From JAIQFF01 sp963725615 (GTDB taxonomy: Bacteria; Acidobacteriota; Terriglobia; Terriglobales; Acidobacteriaceae): a DNA stretch of 64,000 bases. Each line of letters begins with the position of its first letter. Position 1 is the stretch's first letter. The stretch covers positions 186,001 through 250,000 of the forward strand of contig CAVRZO010000001.1 in NCBI GenBank assembly GCA_963725615.1, given 5' to 3'. The notes beneath the pieces are model-generated. The model searched no databases, was not told where the DNA came from, and was given only the letters and a program-made list of their open reading frames with translations. Shown one piece after another: positions 1 to 8,763 of the stretch. The position numbers and the translations under genes are program-made.

Positions 1-2363
1 AGGGTCGCGTTCATCTCTTTCATGCCAGCCTTCTGCGCCAGACTTGCTCCCTGGGAATAGGATTGTCGGGCATTTTGTACCTTGCCCACGGCGCATTGGC
101 TGTTTCCCTTAATCAGGAAAATGATCGGCTCGAACGAAGTTCCTTTGGCGGCGTCTACAGCGCTCTGCATTCCCGTCTCGTCGCCCCGCAGGAACGCCAA
201 CTCAAAGCGTTCGCCGGAACTGGTCGGCGTGCTGAGTTTCTGCGCAGTTGCCTGATCGAGAATCGCCCGGGCTTCATCAAAGCGGCCAAGGCGCTCATAA
301 GCGTCGGTTACGTTTTGATAGGCGAAGAAATCCTTCGGGTCGAGCCGCAGGGCTTCACTGGCATTGGCCAGGGCTTTGTCGTGATGCCCCGTGGACAAGT
401 ACGCGAGCGTCAGGTTGTCCCATGGAATATTGTCGCGAGGGTAGGTCTGCTTCCACTGCTCATAGATGGCTATGCTCTTGTCTATTTCTCCCGTCGCTTC
501 GCTGTAGTAGTGGGCCGAGATGTAAAACTTCTCCCGTTCACTCGCTCTATCCTTCAGATCAAAAGCCTTGGCCAGATTTTGCCTTTGCTGTTTGCTTTGC
601 GACAGGTTGCCGTAGACCACCCCGAGCGTCGCGTAGGCCATGGCAAAATTAGGATCGAGCTCAACAGCGCGCTTCAAGTTTGGAACGGCGCCGTCGTCAT
701 TCAGCTTCTGATGCTCGGCCCGTCCCAGGGTGAAAGCTTGCAAGGCCTCCAATGAAGATGTCGTGGCCTGCTCCAAAGGGGTAGCAAACTTCTGCACCGA
801 GCCGATGGACTCACCCAGTTTTTGCCGCAGGTCGGAGGACGCCTTGTCCAGCGACTTCAGCACCTGCTCCTTGCTGTCCGCCTCTGCCTGAGCGCGTCCC
901 AGCGAATCGCCGGTTTGTGCGTTCACCGCGTTCAGGTCAACTACGTAGTGGCTACCCAGGCTGGAAATCGAGCCGGTCAGCATGGCCTTCACGCCTTCCC
1001 GCAAACAGATTTCCCGCGCCACATCGCTGGTCACCCGCTCATCGGGAGACCGGCCCATGAAACGCAGCGCCGCCTGAATCCGCGATTGCGGCAGTACATT
1101 CAAATACGGCGATTGCTCCAACTGCACGGCCAGCGCCTGCTTCAGGGTTCCGTCGAAGACGTTATCGCCGGTGGTGTTGACGAAGTCCGCCAGCAGAATG
1201 GAGTCCTTCTCCGTCAACGCCTGGGAACGCCGCGAGTAAAAGAAAAATCCGCCGGCGATCACGACCAGAAGCGCAGCGACGGGGACGGCAACCTTCCACC
1301 ACTTCTTACTCCCTGGAGACTCCGCGACTGCCGCGGGCGCCGATATGTGGGCCGTCTGCACATTGCTGCCAGAAGCTGGCCGGGCCGCCGCCGAAGATCC
1401 CGATCCCGGAGACGCCACAACCGGAGACGAAGAAGCCGGATGCTCCTGCACCGCTGCGATGCTCCCGGAACTGGCGGCCGCTACCGCTCGTCCCGTATCT
1501 GTGTCCCGCTTCAGCCGCTGTAAATCGGCGCGCATGTCAGCGGCGTGCTGATAACGCAGATTACGGTCTTTCTCCAGCGACTTATTAATGATGCGCTCGA
1601 GTTCGGAGGGCAGATCTGGATTCAGCCGGATCGGAGGCGTGGGCAACTTTTCCAGAATCGCATTGAAGATCAGCGCTGAAGTGTCTCCGCGGAAAGGCAG
1701 CGTGCCGGTGGACATCTCATACAACACTGCGCCAAAAGAAAACAGATCGCTGCGCGCATCGAGTTCCTTGCCCTTGGCCTGCTCGGGAGACATGTAAGCC
1801 ACCGTCCCCATGGTCGAGCCGGGACTGGTCAGGTGGTCTTCGCTCATGGCGGTTGCCTGAGAAAACCCCGCTGCCTCGACACTGCCGCTTACCGTCGTGA
1901 CCTTGGCCAGTCCGAAGTCCAGGATTTTGGCATGCCCGCGCTCCGTGACGAAAAGGTTGGCGGGCTTGATGTCGCGATGGATGATGCCCTTGCCGTGCGC
2001 CGCGTCGAGCGCATCGGCGATCTCGATGGCCAGTGCCAGCAGCGTGTCCAGTTCCATGGGGCGCCCGGCGATCATGTGCTTCAAGGTCACGCCGTCCAGG
2101 AACTCCATGGCGATAAAGGCCTTGCCGTTCTCTTCGCCGATATCGTAAATGGTGCAGATGTTGGGATGGTTCAGCGCCGAAGCGGCCTGCGCCTCGCGCT
2201 GAAACCGCCCGAGCGCCTGGGCATTCTTGGCCACTTCATCGGGCAGAAACTTCAGTGCGACAAAGCGGTGCAGCCGCGTGTCTTCAGCTTTGTAAACCAC
2301 ACCCATTCCGCCCCCGCCCAGCTTGTCAACAATGCGGTAGTGCGAAATGGTTTGGCCGATCAT
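1..2363 (-). CDS. Ser/Thr protein kinase with TM anchor and TPR region, C-terminus cut by window edge
   Basis: A Hanks-type kinase that should phosphorylate cytosolic Ser/Thr targets. About 787 codons are visible, and the frame is still open at the left edge. The N-terminus MIGQTISHYR leads into the glycine loop GGGGMGVVY, the VALKFLP lysine, the catalytic loop HRDIKPANLF (about residues 126-135) and DFGLAKV. After a Ala/Pro/Ser-rich linker, one hydrophobic helix lies at about residues 355-375. The region beyond about residue 540 alternates helices of TPR type with pieces such as NLKRAVELDPNFAMAY, so a periplasmic TPR sensor or scaffold is likely. The ATG start matches the start of the paralogue beginning at 62950. 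The promoter at 2416-2444 lies about 50 bp upstream. Its ligand or partner cannot be told from sequence. Confidence 0.9.
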   Translation of the reverse strand, partial: MIGQTISHYRIVDKLGGGGMGVVYKAEDTRLHRFVALKFLPDEVAKNAQALGRFQREAQAASALNHPNICTIYDIGEENGKAFIAMEFLDGVTLKHMIAGRPMELDTLLALAIEIADALDAAHGKGIIHRDIKPANLFVTERGHAKILDFGLAKVTTVSGSVEAAGFSQATAMSEDHLTSPGSTMGTVAYMSPEQAKGKELDARSDLFSFGAVLYEMSTGTLPFRGDTSALIFNAILEKLPTPPIRLNPDLPSELERIINKSLEKDRNLRYQHAADMRADLQRLKRDTDTGRAVAAASSGSIAAVQEHPASSSPVVASPGSGSSAAARPASGSNVQTAHISAPAAVAESPGSKKWWKVAVPVAALLVVIAGGFFFYSRRSQALTEKDSILLADFVNTTGDNVFDGTLKQALAVQLEQSPYLNVLPQSRIQAALRFMGRSPDERVTSDVAREICLREGVKAMLTGSISSLGSHYVVDLNAVNAQTGDSLGRAQAEADSKEQVLKSLDKASSDLRQKLGESIGSVQKFATPLEQATTSSLEALQAFTLGRAEHQKLNDDGAVPNLKRAVELDPNFAMAYATLGVVYGNLSQSKQQRQNLAKAFDLKDRASEREKFYISAHYYSEATGEIDKSIAIYEQWKQTYPRDNIPWDNLTLAYLSTGHHDKALANASEALRLDPKDFFAYQNVTDAYERLGRFDEARAILDQATAQKLSTPTSSGERFELAFLRGDETGMQSAVDAAKGTSFEPIIFLIKGNSQCAVGKVQNARQSYSQGASLAQKAGMKEMNAT

Positions 2364-2714
2364 GATCGTGACAACCCTGTGCCAACCCAAGGCTGGCCAA
2401 AGAGATGAGGCTGTCATGTTAGGTAAGGTGGGGAAGCAAGTCAACGCGAAGGGACACTGCATCCTCCAGACCGGGTAGATCCGTACTCCGAAGCTACAGC
2501 CTTGTGCCACAAAAATACCCCATTTACCTGATGGCTCGGTTACATACCAGCAATTAGCGTAACGACAAGACATGAAGGCAATTGGGCGACGCCATCGGGC
2601 GGCGTCGTTTCTTAAAATGGGGGAATTGAGAAGGGTAGTGCTCCGTTTCCCGCATTGTTCGGAGATCAACACTCACTTCTGAACTTAGGGGCCTTTCCTA
2701 CACTTCGGGGGCCA
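2364..2714. other. Intergenic region between divergent kinase and OpgC-like genes
   Basis: No credible gene is seen. It holds the kinase promoter (2416-2444) and a 7-bp hairpin CGACGCC/GGCGTCG at 2587-2607 with a 7-nt loop, followed on the plus strand by TTTCTT. That hairpin could be a weak terminator or attenuator ahead of the OpgC-like gene. I see no clear plus-strand promoter. Confidence 0.4.
2416..2444 (-). promoter_or_regulatory. Sigma-70-type promoter of the left-edge kinase
   Basis: On the minus strand, TTGACT (2444-2439) is followed by a 17-bp spacer and TAACAT (2421-2416). The word TTGACTTGC and the -10 context CCTAACATG recur in front of the enolase-superfamily gene and the kinase at 62950. 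The start codon is at 2363. Confidence 0.65.
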
Positions 2715-3908
2715 ATGAATTGCGAGGCAAGGCCAGTGCCAAATTTGCATACGATGGGGCAGAATCGATCTGGATCGCGTATTGTGCTCATCGATTTTCT
2801 TCGCGGCCTTTGCCTGGTGGTGATGACGGTCGACCACCTGCCGGAGACCCTCATTCAAAAGTTTACTTGGCAGGGCTTCGGTTTTTTCTCGGCCGCTGAA
2901 TGCTTCGTATTTTTGTCGGGACTGGTTGCCGGCAGAGTTTATGGCCGGATGGCGATCACCCGCGGGTTCGCCGTATTGCGGCAGTGCGCACTAAGGCGCG
3001 CGGCAACCCTTTACCTGAGTAATGCGGTGTTGATGACCATGATGATCCTCGCCGCTATGGCAGGGCTGGTGACACTGGGGCGAGGGATTTACCCCAACTG
3101 GTCTCTGTGGAGCAAGTTCATGCTCCTCATTGCATCCCCAATCAACGCCGATATTCTACGAATGTATTGCATCTTCGTCCTGTTGCTCCCGGGTGTGATC
3201 TGGGCATTGATGACGGATCGGCTTTACTACCTGATGGCGCTAAGCGGAGGCTTGTGGCTGGCGGCATCGCAGGGATACGGGATGACCGCATTGCCAGAAG
3301 GCACCGGCTATTTCGATCTCATGTCCTGGCAGTTGTTGTTCGTTGCCGGGATATATTTCGGTTTTGCTCCGGTGCCAAACCTCATAAAGTTGGGCACACG
3401 GTCCTCTTGGACAACTGTCTGTCTTGCGGTGGTAGGAACGTTTTTCGTGGTTCGCCGCTGGCATTTCTTAACGGGGCAAGAGTGGTCTTCCTATTTTGAA
3501 TGGCTGTTCCACTGGAAACGCACGCTGCCCCTCGGGGCCCTGCTTGATTTCGCGGCGTTCTCCGCCGTGGTCTATCGCTTCCGCCGCCCCCTCACCGTCG
3601 TCGCACAAACCTCGCCCGGTAAGGCTATCGCCTTCCTCGGCCAACATTCGCTGCAAGTATTTGTATGGAGCGTTGCGGCGACGATGTTGGCGAGTGGCGC
3701 CGAAAATCGATGGATCGAGCCATTTCCTGAGTACTATCCGCTGGCGGCGACAGGATTGATTCTTGCCAGTTGCTTCATACCCGCTTGGTTGCACGCTCAA
3801 TGGCGAACTCGGTACCACGTAGCCGGGTCCCCTCCCCTACCCGGGCATGGCCGAGCGGGCACTCAAGCGCCCTACCAGTTCGTAATCGAACCATCCGGAC
3901 GGAAGTAG
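2715..3908 (+). CDS. OpgC-family integral membrane protein
   Basis: A 397-aa polytopic membrane protein. It opens with the OpgC-type signature (IDFLRGLCLVVMTVDHL, then FVFLSGLVAG) and has about ten hydrophobic segments. OpgC proteins are membrane acyltransferase-like proteins; the founding member succinylates osmoregulated periplasmic glucans, but most family members have no proven substrate. An ATG at 2715 (MNCEARP) or 2754 (MGQNRSG) is likelier than the GTG/TTG-type upstream extension. Its last 37 bp overlap the 3' end of the convergent enolase-superfamily gene. Family assignment is fair; the substrate is unknown. Confidence 0.7.
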   Translation: MNCEARPVPNLHTMGQNRSGSRIVLIDFLRGLCLVVMTVDHLPETLIQKFTWQGFGFFSAAECFVFLSGLVAGRVYGRMAITRGFAVLRQCALRRAATLYLSNAVLMTMMILAAMAGLVTLGRGIYPNWSLWSKFMLLIASPINADILRMYCIFVLLLPGVIWALMTDRLYYLMALSGGLWLAASQGYGMTALPEGTGYFDLMSWQLLFVAGIYFGFAPVPNLIKLGTRSSWTTVCLAVVGTFFVVRRWHFLTGQEWSSYFEWLFHWKRTLPLGALLDFAAFSAVVYRFRRPLTVVAQTSPGKAIAFLGQHSLQVFVWSVAATMLASGAENRWIEPFPEYYPLAATGLILASCFIPAWLHAQWRTRYHVAGSPPLPGHGRAGTQAPYQFVIEPSGRK

Positions 3909-5110
3909 GTCTGGGCGCGGGCCGTGACCGGTTCGGTGATCTCTGCGATCGGCGTCAGTTGTTTGAAGTCCAGTTCTACTCCCAGACCCGGGCGCTCATT
4001 GGGATAGAGCTTTCCGTTCTTGAAGTCCAGGCACACGGGCAGGTGCGGCAGCGTGCGTCCTTCGTAGTTGTACTCCATGAGCACCGGCCCCGGGAAAGTT
4101 CCCAGGCTGTTGACCAGCGCCGCTGTCGCGATCGGTCCGGTGAAATGCGGAGTGATGCCGACCATGTGAGTTTCGCAGATGGCGGCAATCTTCATCATCT
4201 CAGTAATGCCGCCGACATTCGGCAGGGTGGCGCGTACAAAATCAATGTCGTGATCTTCGACGAGTTTATTGAAGTCCCAACGGTTGCCCCACTCTTCACC
4301 CGCCGCCAGGGGAACATTCACTTTCTTGCGCAAGATAGGAATGTCCTGCAAGAAGGCTTCGGTGCGGACCGGGTCTTCGACGAAGAACGGAGCCAGGTCC
4401 TCGATCAGGTTGCAGCCGCGAATGGCATCGTCGAGGTCGAAGCGCTGGTGGAAATCAATAAGCCAGTCGCCGTCCTTGCCGACGCCTTCTCTCGCCTGCG
4501 TGCATTCGTCGCGTAGATGAGTCACTCGTTCCCGGGTGTTGTAAGTGGTGTTGGCGGGAAGGTCCATGGCGCCGAAGCGGAATGCGCGATACCCGGCTTC
4601 GATGGTGGCGTGGGCGCGCTCCTTGATGCTCATTCCCGGCGTGATGCCCGGAATGATGCCAGCGGTGTTGTAGCACTCACAATAGTTGCGAACCATGCCA
4701 CCGAGTAACTCGTGTACGGGCAGACCCTGAACTTTTCCTTTGATGTCCCACAACGCGAGATCGAGCGCGCCGATGGCGTGGGTCTTCTCGCGGCCTGCCG
4801 GATAGAAGAAGGCCCGGTTCATGTCCTGCCAGAGAAGTTCGACATATTGCGGGTCACGGCCGATCAATCGGCCCGCGGGCTGCGCCAGCATGTCCTTCGA
4901 TCCGCCTTCGCCGATGCCGGTAATTCCGGCGTCAGTCTCGATGGTGACCACCACATCGCTCTGATTGAACAGCGGATTGGGGTTGGGTGGCAGGTAGGCC
5001 CGCACCCGCGTCATCTTCATTTTCGGAAGAGCGGCGAAAGCAGGCAGAGGGCCAATTGCGCCAGCGATTGCGGCGGCGGCCAAAGACTTGATAAACGTGC
5101 GTCTCTTCAT
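3872..5110 (-). CDS. Mandelate racemase/muconate lactonizing family enzyme with Tat signal
   Basis: A 412-aa enolase-superfamily enzyme, likely a sugar-acid dehydratase. From the ATG at 5110 it begins MKRRTFIKSLAAAA, a twin-arginine signal ending near PAFA, so export to the periplasm is expected; this is unusual for a family that is mostly cytosolic. Seen in order are the capping domain, then the barrel with DFHQ (D219, H221), VEDP (E245), AAGEE (E272) and TPHF (H322). The pattern D-x-H plus a later His is that of galactonate-dehydratase-type members. A TTG nine bases upstream (5119) is a less likely start. It is monocistronic behind a strong promoter at 5149-5177, and its 3' end overlaps the OpgC-like gene. 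Confidence 0.85.
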   Translation of the reverse strand: MKRRTFIKSLAAAAIAGAIGPLPAFAALPKMKMTRVRAYLPPNPNPLFNQSDVVVTIETDAGITGIGEGGSKDMLAQPAGRLIGRDPQYVELLWQDMNRAFFYPAGREKTHAIGALDLALWDIKGKVQGLPVHELLGGMVRNYCECYNTAGIIPGITPGMSIKERAHATIEAGYRAFRFGAMDLPANTTYNTRERVTHLRDECTQAREGVGKDGDWLIDFHQRFDLDDAIRGCNLIEDLAPFFVEDPVRTEAFLQDIPILRKKVNVPLAAGEEWGNRWDFNKLVEDHDIDFVRATLPNVGGITEMMKIAAICETHMVGITPHFTGPIATAALVNSLGTFPGPVLMEYNYEGRTLPHLPVCLDFKNGKLYPNERPGLGVELDFKQLTPIAEITEPVTARAQTYFRPDGSITNW

Positions 5111-5148
5111 GGATTCCAATCCTGGCTGGCGTGGAAATTAGAAGGGCC

Positions 5149-5177
5149 ATGTTAGGAGGGGCAAAGTGGCAAGTCAA
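5149..5177 (-). promoter_or_regulatory. Sigma-70-type promoter of the enolase-superfamily gene
   Basis: On the minus strand, TTGACT (5177-5172), a 17-bp spacer and TAACAT (5154-5149), within the same TTGACTTGC ... CCTAACATG frame as at 2416-2444 and 62907-62936. The gene starts at 5110. Confidence 0.65.
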
Positions 5178-5211
5178 CGCGCTTTGCGAGGCCATCGCCT
5201 CCGGAACATAT

Positions 5212-5418
5212 TCAGGAATTCTTGTCCGCACCGGCTTGGCTCGCATCTGCGGGCTTGCATTTGTGCGCATTGAACTGTTGCTGGATCACAGCCTGGGCTC
5301 GTGCCTGCTGTCCCGCCGGTTGATGCTCTGCCTGGAACTGCACCTGGCAGCTCTCGCAGATTCCGATCACCGGAACGTTCTTGACGCGTTTCACAATACG
5401 AAGGTTGCACTTAGGCAT
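5212..5418 (-). CDS. Small zinc-ribbon-like protein
   Basis: A 68-aa protein starting MPKCNLRIVKRVKN. It has a CESC pair and a later HKC, which together look like one zinc site, and a basic/polar tail. A GGGAG Shine-Dalgarno sits about seven bases before the ATG at 5418, so this start is preferred over the longer frame. It has no recognised function; the CxxC ... HxC spacing suggests a structural zinc. It is monocistronic between the enolase-superfamily gene and the tRNA cluster. Confidence 0.6.
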   Translation of the reverse strand: MPKCNLRIVKRVKNVPVIGICESCQVQFQAEHQPAGQQARAQAVIQQQFNAHKCKPADASQAGADKNS

Positions 5419-5856
5419 AGATACAGTCTCCCACAGTTTCCTAGGTAACTGCATTTGGTGAGTTATCCGACGGTATTTGGCAATGCCTGATCTGGTTGCG
5501 TAAGATCTTGGGTGCGATTCGGCGGAAAATCATGGCGCGAAGGATCGTCTGGAAACGTCCTCTGTTAGGTGGCTTAAGACCAACCTGCTCGGAAATGTGA
5601 GTGGAGCGGAAAATCCAGAAAGACATTGGTGAAAGAGTCATACAAAAGGGAATATCGTTTGGAAGCTATATGGCAATTTGGTCGGCACGAGTGCAGTAAA
5701 TTCAAGAAGAAGAGCCGTCCAGATTAGTGGCACCGCTGAAATCACCTCCCCTTGCACGCAAAATGCCGTTATGGTAACTTTTAGAATTGTCCCGGACATC
5801 AGGAAGGGATCAGAGGGTGTCTTGTCCCCAAAAGGGAGAGCCCCGATCTAAGACCT
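5419..5856. other. Gene-free region upstream of the tRNA cluster
   Basis: No convincing coding sequence; a 66-codon minus-strand frame at 5441-5641 has no family signature or ribosome site. The composition is more AT-rich than its neighbours, as expected of a control region. A possible promoter for the tRNA-tuf transcript is listed at 5752-5780. Confidence 0.5.
5752..5780 (+). promoter_or_regulatory. Possible promoter of the tRNA-tuf cluster
   Basis: TTGCAC at 5752-5757, a 17-bp spacer and TAACTT at 5775-5780, about 76 bp before the first tRNA. The -35 is a fair match and the -10 is weak. It is placed mainly by position. Confidence 0.35.
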
Positions 5857-5932
5857 GCTGGCGTAGCTCAGTTGGTAGAGCATCTGATTTGTAATCAGAG
5901 GGTCAGGGGTTCAAATCCCTTCGCCAGCTCCA
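5857..5932 (+). tRNA. tRNA-Thr (anticodon TGT)
   Basis: A full cloverleaf: acceptor GCTGGCG/CGCCAGC, D arm with TAGCTCAGTTGGTAGAG, anticodon loop TTTGTAA with TGT at 5890-5892, T arm GGTTCAAATCC, discriminator T, and encoded CCA at 5930-5932. It is the first of four tRNAs ahead of tuf. Confidence 0.97.
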
Positions 5933-6174
5933 GCATTGGTTCCGGAAGGCAGGATATTCGGCGCGGCGGCGGCTTGACAGAGTTTTCCAACAGCACTCCA
6001 TAAGGAATTTTCCAAGTGTGGTGTTTGCGTGCGAGGGCATATTCGCGCGCGCTTTTCTGTTCTTCACTTTTCGATGGTTTCGAATCGAAGAGTCCGTCTG
6101 AACGATCTTCCGTAGCGTGGATGTCTGCGAGAAATGCCGGATAGGCAGGTAAGGCCGAACTGTTCTGCAGTTCT

Positions 6175-6262
6175 GCACAGGTGGGTGAGTGGTTAAAGCC
6201 AGCAGACTGTAAATCTGCCCCTCCTCGGAGGTACGAAGGTTCGAATCCTTCCCTGTGCACCA
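6175..6262 (+). tRNA. tRNA-Tyr (anticodon GTA)
   Basis: A class-II tRNA: acceptor GCACAGG/CCTGTGC, anticodon stem GCAGA/TCTGC with loop CTGTAAA, a long variable arm CCCCTCCTCGGAGG, T arm GGTTCGAATCC, discriminator A and encoded CCA (6260-6262). The 242 bp between it and the preceding tRNA show no gene I can support. Confidence 0.97.
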
Positions 6263-6272
6263 GAGACTTGAA

Positions 6273-6464
6273 ATGAATCGTCTCTACATGGCGCTGGCCG
6301 CCTTCGTGGTTTTGGGGGCGCTGTCGTGGGCGACGTTGAGCGATCCAAGATTGCGCTTCGCCACACTCGCGGTTCTGGCCATGTTCGCGCTGAAGACCTG
6401 GTTGCGGCGCAACGATGTGATGCATCCGGACGTGATTGATCCGGAAGACGAGCGGCAGCGGTAG
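6273..6464 (+). CDS. Small membrane protein embedded in the tRNA cluster
   Basis: A 63-aa frame starting MNRLYMALAAFVVLG. It has two hydrophobic stretches (about residues 5-22 and 31-46), then a charged tail ending DPEDERQR. The longer frame from 6255 would begin inside tRNA-Tyr, so the ATG at 6273 is used. Its TAG stop (6462-6464) directly abuts the first base of the next tRNA, so the message is part of the tRNA precursor. No known function; the clear membrane pattern and clean fit between two tRNAs argue that it is real. Confidence 0.6.
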   Translation: MNRLYMALAAFVVLGALSWATLSDPRLRFATLAVLAMFALKTWLRRNDVMHPDVIDPEDERQR

Positions 6465-6540
<76 letters not shown>

Positions 6541-6637
6541 CGAGATTGGGTTGTGAAGTTTTGAGCGAATGGAAAAAGGCGGCCGGGCCGGGGATTTTAG
6601 GTGAGGCTGACGGCTAGCTGATGGCTGGGTTTCAAAA

Positions 6638-6712
6638 GCGGGAGTAACTCAGTGGTAGAGTCACAGCCTTCCAAGCTGTTGGTCGCGGGTTCGATTCCCG
6701 TCTCCCGCTCCA
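6638..6712 (+). tRNA. tRNA-Gly (anticodon TCC)
   Basis: Acceptor GCGGGAG/CTCCCGC, anticodon stem ACAGC/GCTGT with loop CTTCCAA, T arm GGTTCGATTCC, discriminator T and encoded CCA (6710-6712). The Thr(TGT), Tyr, Thr(GGT), Gly(TCC), tuf set is the same isoacceptor set as E. coli thrU-tyrU-glyT-thrT-tufB, with the last two swapped. Confidence 0.97.
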
Positions 6713-6735
6713 GAGTTTTCTGACACAGGTGCGTG

Positions 6736-7074
6736 ATGGTGAGCTTTCAGCCAACTGTCATACCGGTTGAGAAGGAAAAAGAGTTCGAGGAACTGACGGG
6801 CGCGATCAATCGCGCGCTCGGTTCGGAAAGAGTCGAAAAGTTCCTTAAGCGGGTGCGCAGGAGCGGCGCTCGGATACGCGATCTGGAAGTGATACTGGCC
6901 AGGGGCGTATTTGAAAAGGTTGATGACACGCTGGCGAAACTGGGAGCGCAGAAGCTGTACCAGGCGTTGACGGTTTCGGACCAGGCGCAGATGCGGGAGT
7001 TCTACCTGTCGAAAGTAGAAGAAGTGGATTCCGCGCTGCGGACAAAGTTTCAGCAACTGTATCGCTATTACTGA
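6736..7074 (+). CDS. Conserved-looking hypothetical protein between tRNA-Gly and tuf
   Basis: A 112-aa cytosolic, mostly helical, strongly charged protein (MVSFQPTVIPVEKEKEFEEL at the start) that ends LRTKFQQLYRYY. A GTG directly before the ATG (6733) is an alternative start. It lies 23 bp after tRNA-Gly and 23 bp before tuf, so it is very likely in the same transcript. No motif is recognised. Its place and codon use, like those of its neighbours, support a real gene, perhaps tied to translation. Confidence 0.65.
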   Translation: MVSFQPTVIPVEKEKEFEELTGAINRALGSERVEKFLKRVRRSGARIRDLEVILARGVFEKVDDTLAKLGAQKLYQALTVSDQAQMREFYLSKVEEVDSALRTKFQQLYRYY

Positions 7075-7097
7075 AGGAAGGAAACCGCGAGCGAGAT

Positions 7098-8285
7098 ATG
7101 GCGAAAGAGAAATTTGAGCGGAATAAGCCGCACTGCAACGTAGGGACGATTGGTCACATTGACCATGGCAAGACCACGTTGACGGCGGCTATCACCAAGG
7201 TGTTGCAGAAGCACAACCCGAAGATCGTTTTCCGGTCGTTTGATTCGATCGATAACGCGCCGGAAGAGAAGGCCCGCGGTATCACGATCGCCACGGCGCA
7301 CGTGGAGTATGAGACGGCGAACCGGCACTACGCCCACGTGGATTGCCCCGGCCACGCCGATTACATCAAGAACATGATCACGGGCGCGGCCCAGATGGAT
7401 GGCGCGATTCTCGTAGTGGCCGCGACCGATGGTCCGATGCCGCAGACGCGGGAACACGTGCTGCTGGCGCGGCAGGTTGGTGTGCCTTATATCGTGGTCG
7501 CGCTCAACAAGTGCGATGCGGTGGATGATCCCGAACTGCTCGACCTGGTCGAACTCGAAGTGCGCGAGTTGCTGAAGAGCTACCAGTTCCCGGGCGACGA
7601 TGTGCCGGTGATCCGGCTGTCGGCGCTGGGCGCGCTGAACGGGGAAGCCAAGTGGGAGAAGCAGATTGACGAGCTGATGGCGGCGGTGGACAAGAGCGTG
7701 CCGCAACCGGCGCGCGAACTGGACAAGCCCTTCCTGATGCCGATTGAAGATATCTTTTCGATCTCGGGCCGGGGCACGGTGGTGACCGGACGAATCGAGC
7801 GCGGCAAGGTGAAAGTTGGCGAGGAAGTAGAAATCGTCGGCTTCCGCGAGACCCGCAAGACGGTGGTGACCGGCGTCGAAATGTTCAAGAAGCAGTTGGA
7901 CGAAGGCTTGGCGGGCGACAATGCCGGCCTCTTGCTGCGTGGCATTGCGAAAGAAGATGTGGAGCGCGGCATGGTGCTGGCCAAGGGCGGATCCATTACT
8001 CCGCACACCAAATTCAAAGCCGAAGTCTACATTCTGACCAAGGAAGAAGGCGGGAGACACACGCCGTTCTTCAAAGGCTACCGACCGCAGTTTTATCTGC
8101 GGACGACGGATGTGACCGGAGTAGCAGAGTTGCCGGCGGCGACCGAAATGGTGATGCCGGGCGACAACGTGCAGCTGGTGATTGAGCTGATCACGCCAGT
8201 GGCGATGGAAAAGGGCTTGCGCTTCGCCATCCGCGAAGGCGGGCACACGGTAGGCGCCGGGACGATCAGCGAGATTATTCAGTAG
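7098..8285 (+). CDS. tuf: Elongation factor Tu
   Basis: A 395-aa translational GTPase that brings aminoacyl-tRNA to the ribosome. The G1 loop GHIDHGKT is at 19-26, DCPGH at 82-86 and NKCD at 137-140, followed by the two beta-barrel domains; it ends VGAGTISEIIQ. The length is normal. It is linked to the upstream tRNAs and to rpmG downstream (114-bp gap holding AGCTAGAAGCTAG-type words). Confidence 0.98.
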   Translation: MAKEKFERNKPHCNVGTIGHIDHGKTTLTAAITKVLQKHNPKIVFRSFDSIDNAPEEKARGITIATAHVEYETANRHYAHVDCPGHADYIKNMITGAAQMDGAILVVAATDGPMPQTREHVLLARQVGVPYIVVALNKCDAVDDPELLDLVELEVRELLKSYQFPGDDVPVIRLSALGALNGEAKWEKQIDELMAAVDKSVPQPARELDKPFLMPIEDIFSISGRGTVVTGRIERGKVKVGEEVEIVGFRETRKTVVTGVEMFKKQLDEGLAGDNAGLLLRGIAKEDVERGMVLAKGGSITPHTKFKAEVYILTKEEGGRHTPFFKGYRPQFYLRTTDVTGVAELPAATEMVMPGDNVQLVIELITPVAMEKGLRFAIREGGHTVGAGTISEIIQ

Positions 8286-8399
8286 CGCAGTTGAGTTGAA
8301 ACCGATCTGAGGAATTGAAAAACCGGTAATCAGTTTCTGGTTCTCAGTTCTCAGATGGATTGAGCTAGAAGCTAATGGCTAGAAGCTAGGAGCTGTGTT

Positions 8400-8552
8400 A
8401 TGCCCCGAGAGATCATTACCTTGCAGTGCGGCGATTGCAAAGAGCGGAATTATTCGACCACCAAGAATCGGAAGACGATGACGGAGCGCCTGGAGCTGAA
8501 GAAGTTCTGCCGCATCTGCCGCAAGCATACGCCGCATAAGGAAGTGAAATAA
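8400..8552 (+). CDS. rpmG: 50S ribosomal protein L33
   Basis: A 50-aa protein, MPREIITLQCGDCKERNYST at the start, with the zinc-binding pairs CGDC and CRIC of a C+ type L33. It is too short for many ORF finders. It lies between tuf and tRNA-Trp, its usual position in this cluster. Confidence 0.95.
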   Translation: MPREIITLQCGDCKERNYSTTKNRKTMTERLELKKFCRICRKHTPHKEVK

Positions 8553-8650
8553 TTGCGTAATTGGGAAATTGGAAATTGTGTAATTGTGTAATTGAAAAAG
8601 CGCGACTTGGCCTTCAATTACCAAATTACGCAATTCGCCAATTTCGCAAT
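8552..8650. repeat. AT-rich inverted repeat between rpmG and tRNA-Trp
   Basis: Left arm 8552-8594 is made of repeated AATTGNGTAATTG-like words. The right arm 8614-8650 is their imperfect complement (TCAATTACCAAATTACGCAA and on). Together they could fold into a long hairpin just 5' of tRNA-Trp. It shares no sequence with the GC-rich repeats of the window but has the same two-arm plan. Confidence 0.6.
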
Positions 8651-8656
8651 GAATTC

Positions 8657-8732
8657 AGGGGCGTAAGCTCAACGGTTAAACTGTCGGTCTCCAAAACCGA
8701 ACTTGGGGGTTCGAATCCCTCCGCCCCTGCCA
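8657..8732 (+). tRNA. tRNA-Trp (anticodon CCA)
   Basis: Acceptor AGGGGCG/CGCCCCT, anticodon stem TCGGT/ACCGA with loop CTCCAAA, T arm GGTTCGAATCC, discriminator G and encoded CCA at 8730-8732. The position just before secE is common in bacteria. Confidence 0.97.
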
Positions 8733-8763
8733 GAGTTTTGAGGGAAGATAAGGTCAGGCCGTG

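Noticed and set aside
5441..5641. 66-codon minus-strand frame ahead of the tRNA cluster
   Set aside because: No ribosome site or recognisable pattern; the region looks like control DNA.
7068..8246. 392-codon minus-strand open frame
   Set aside because: Antisense to tuf; His/Arg-rich translation typical of a shadow of a GC-rich gene.
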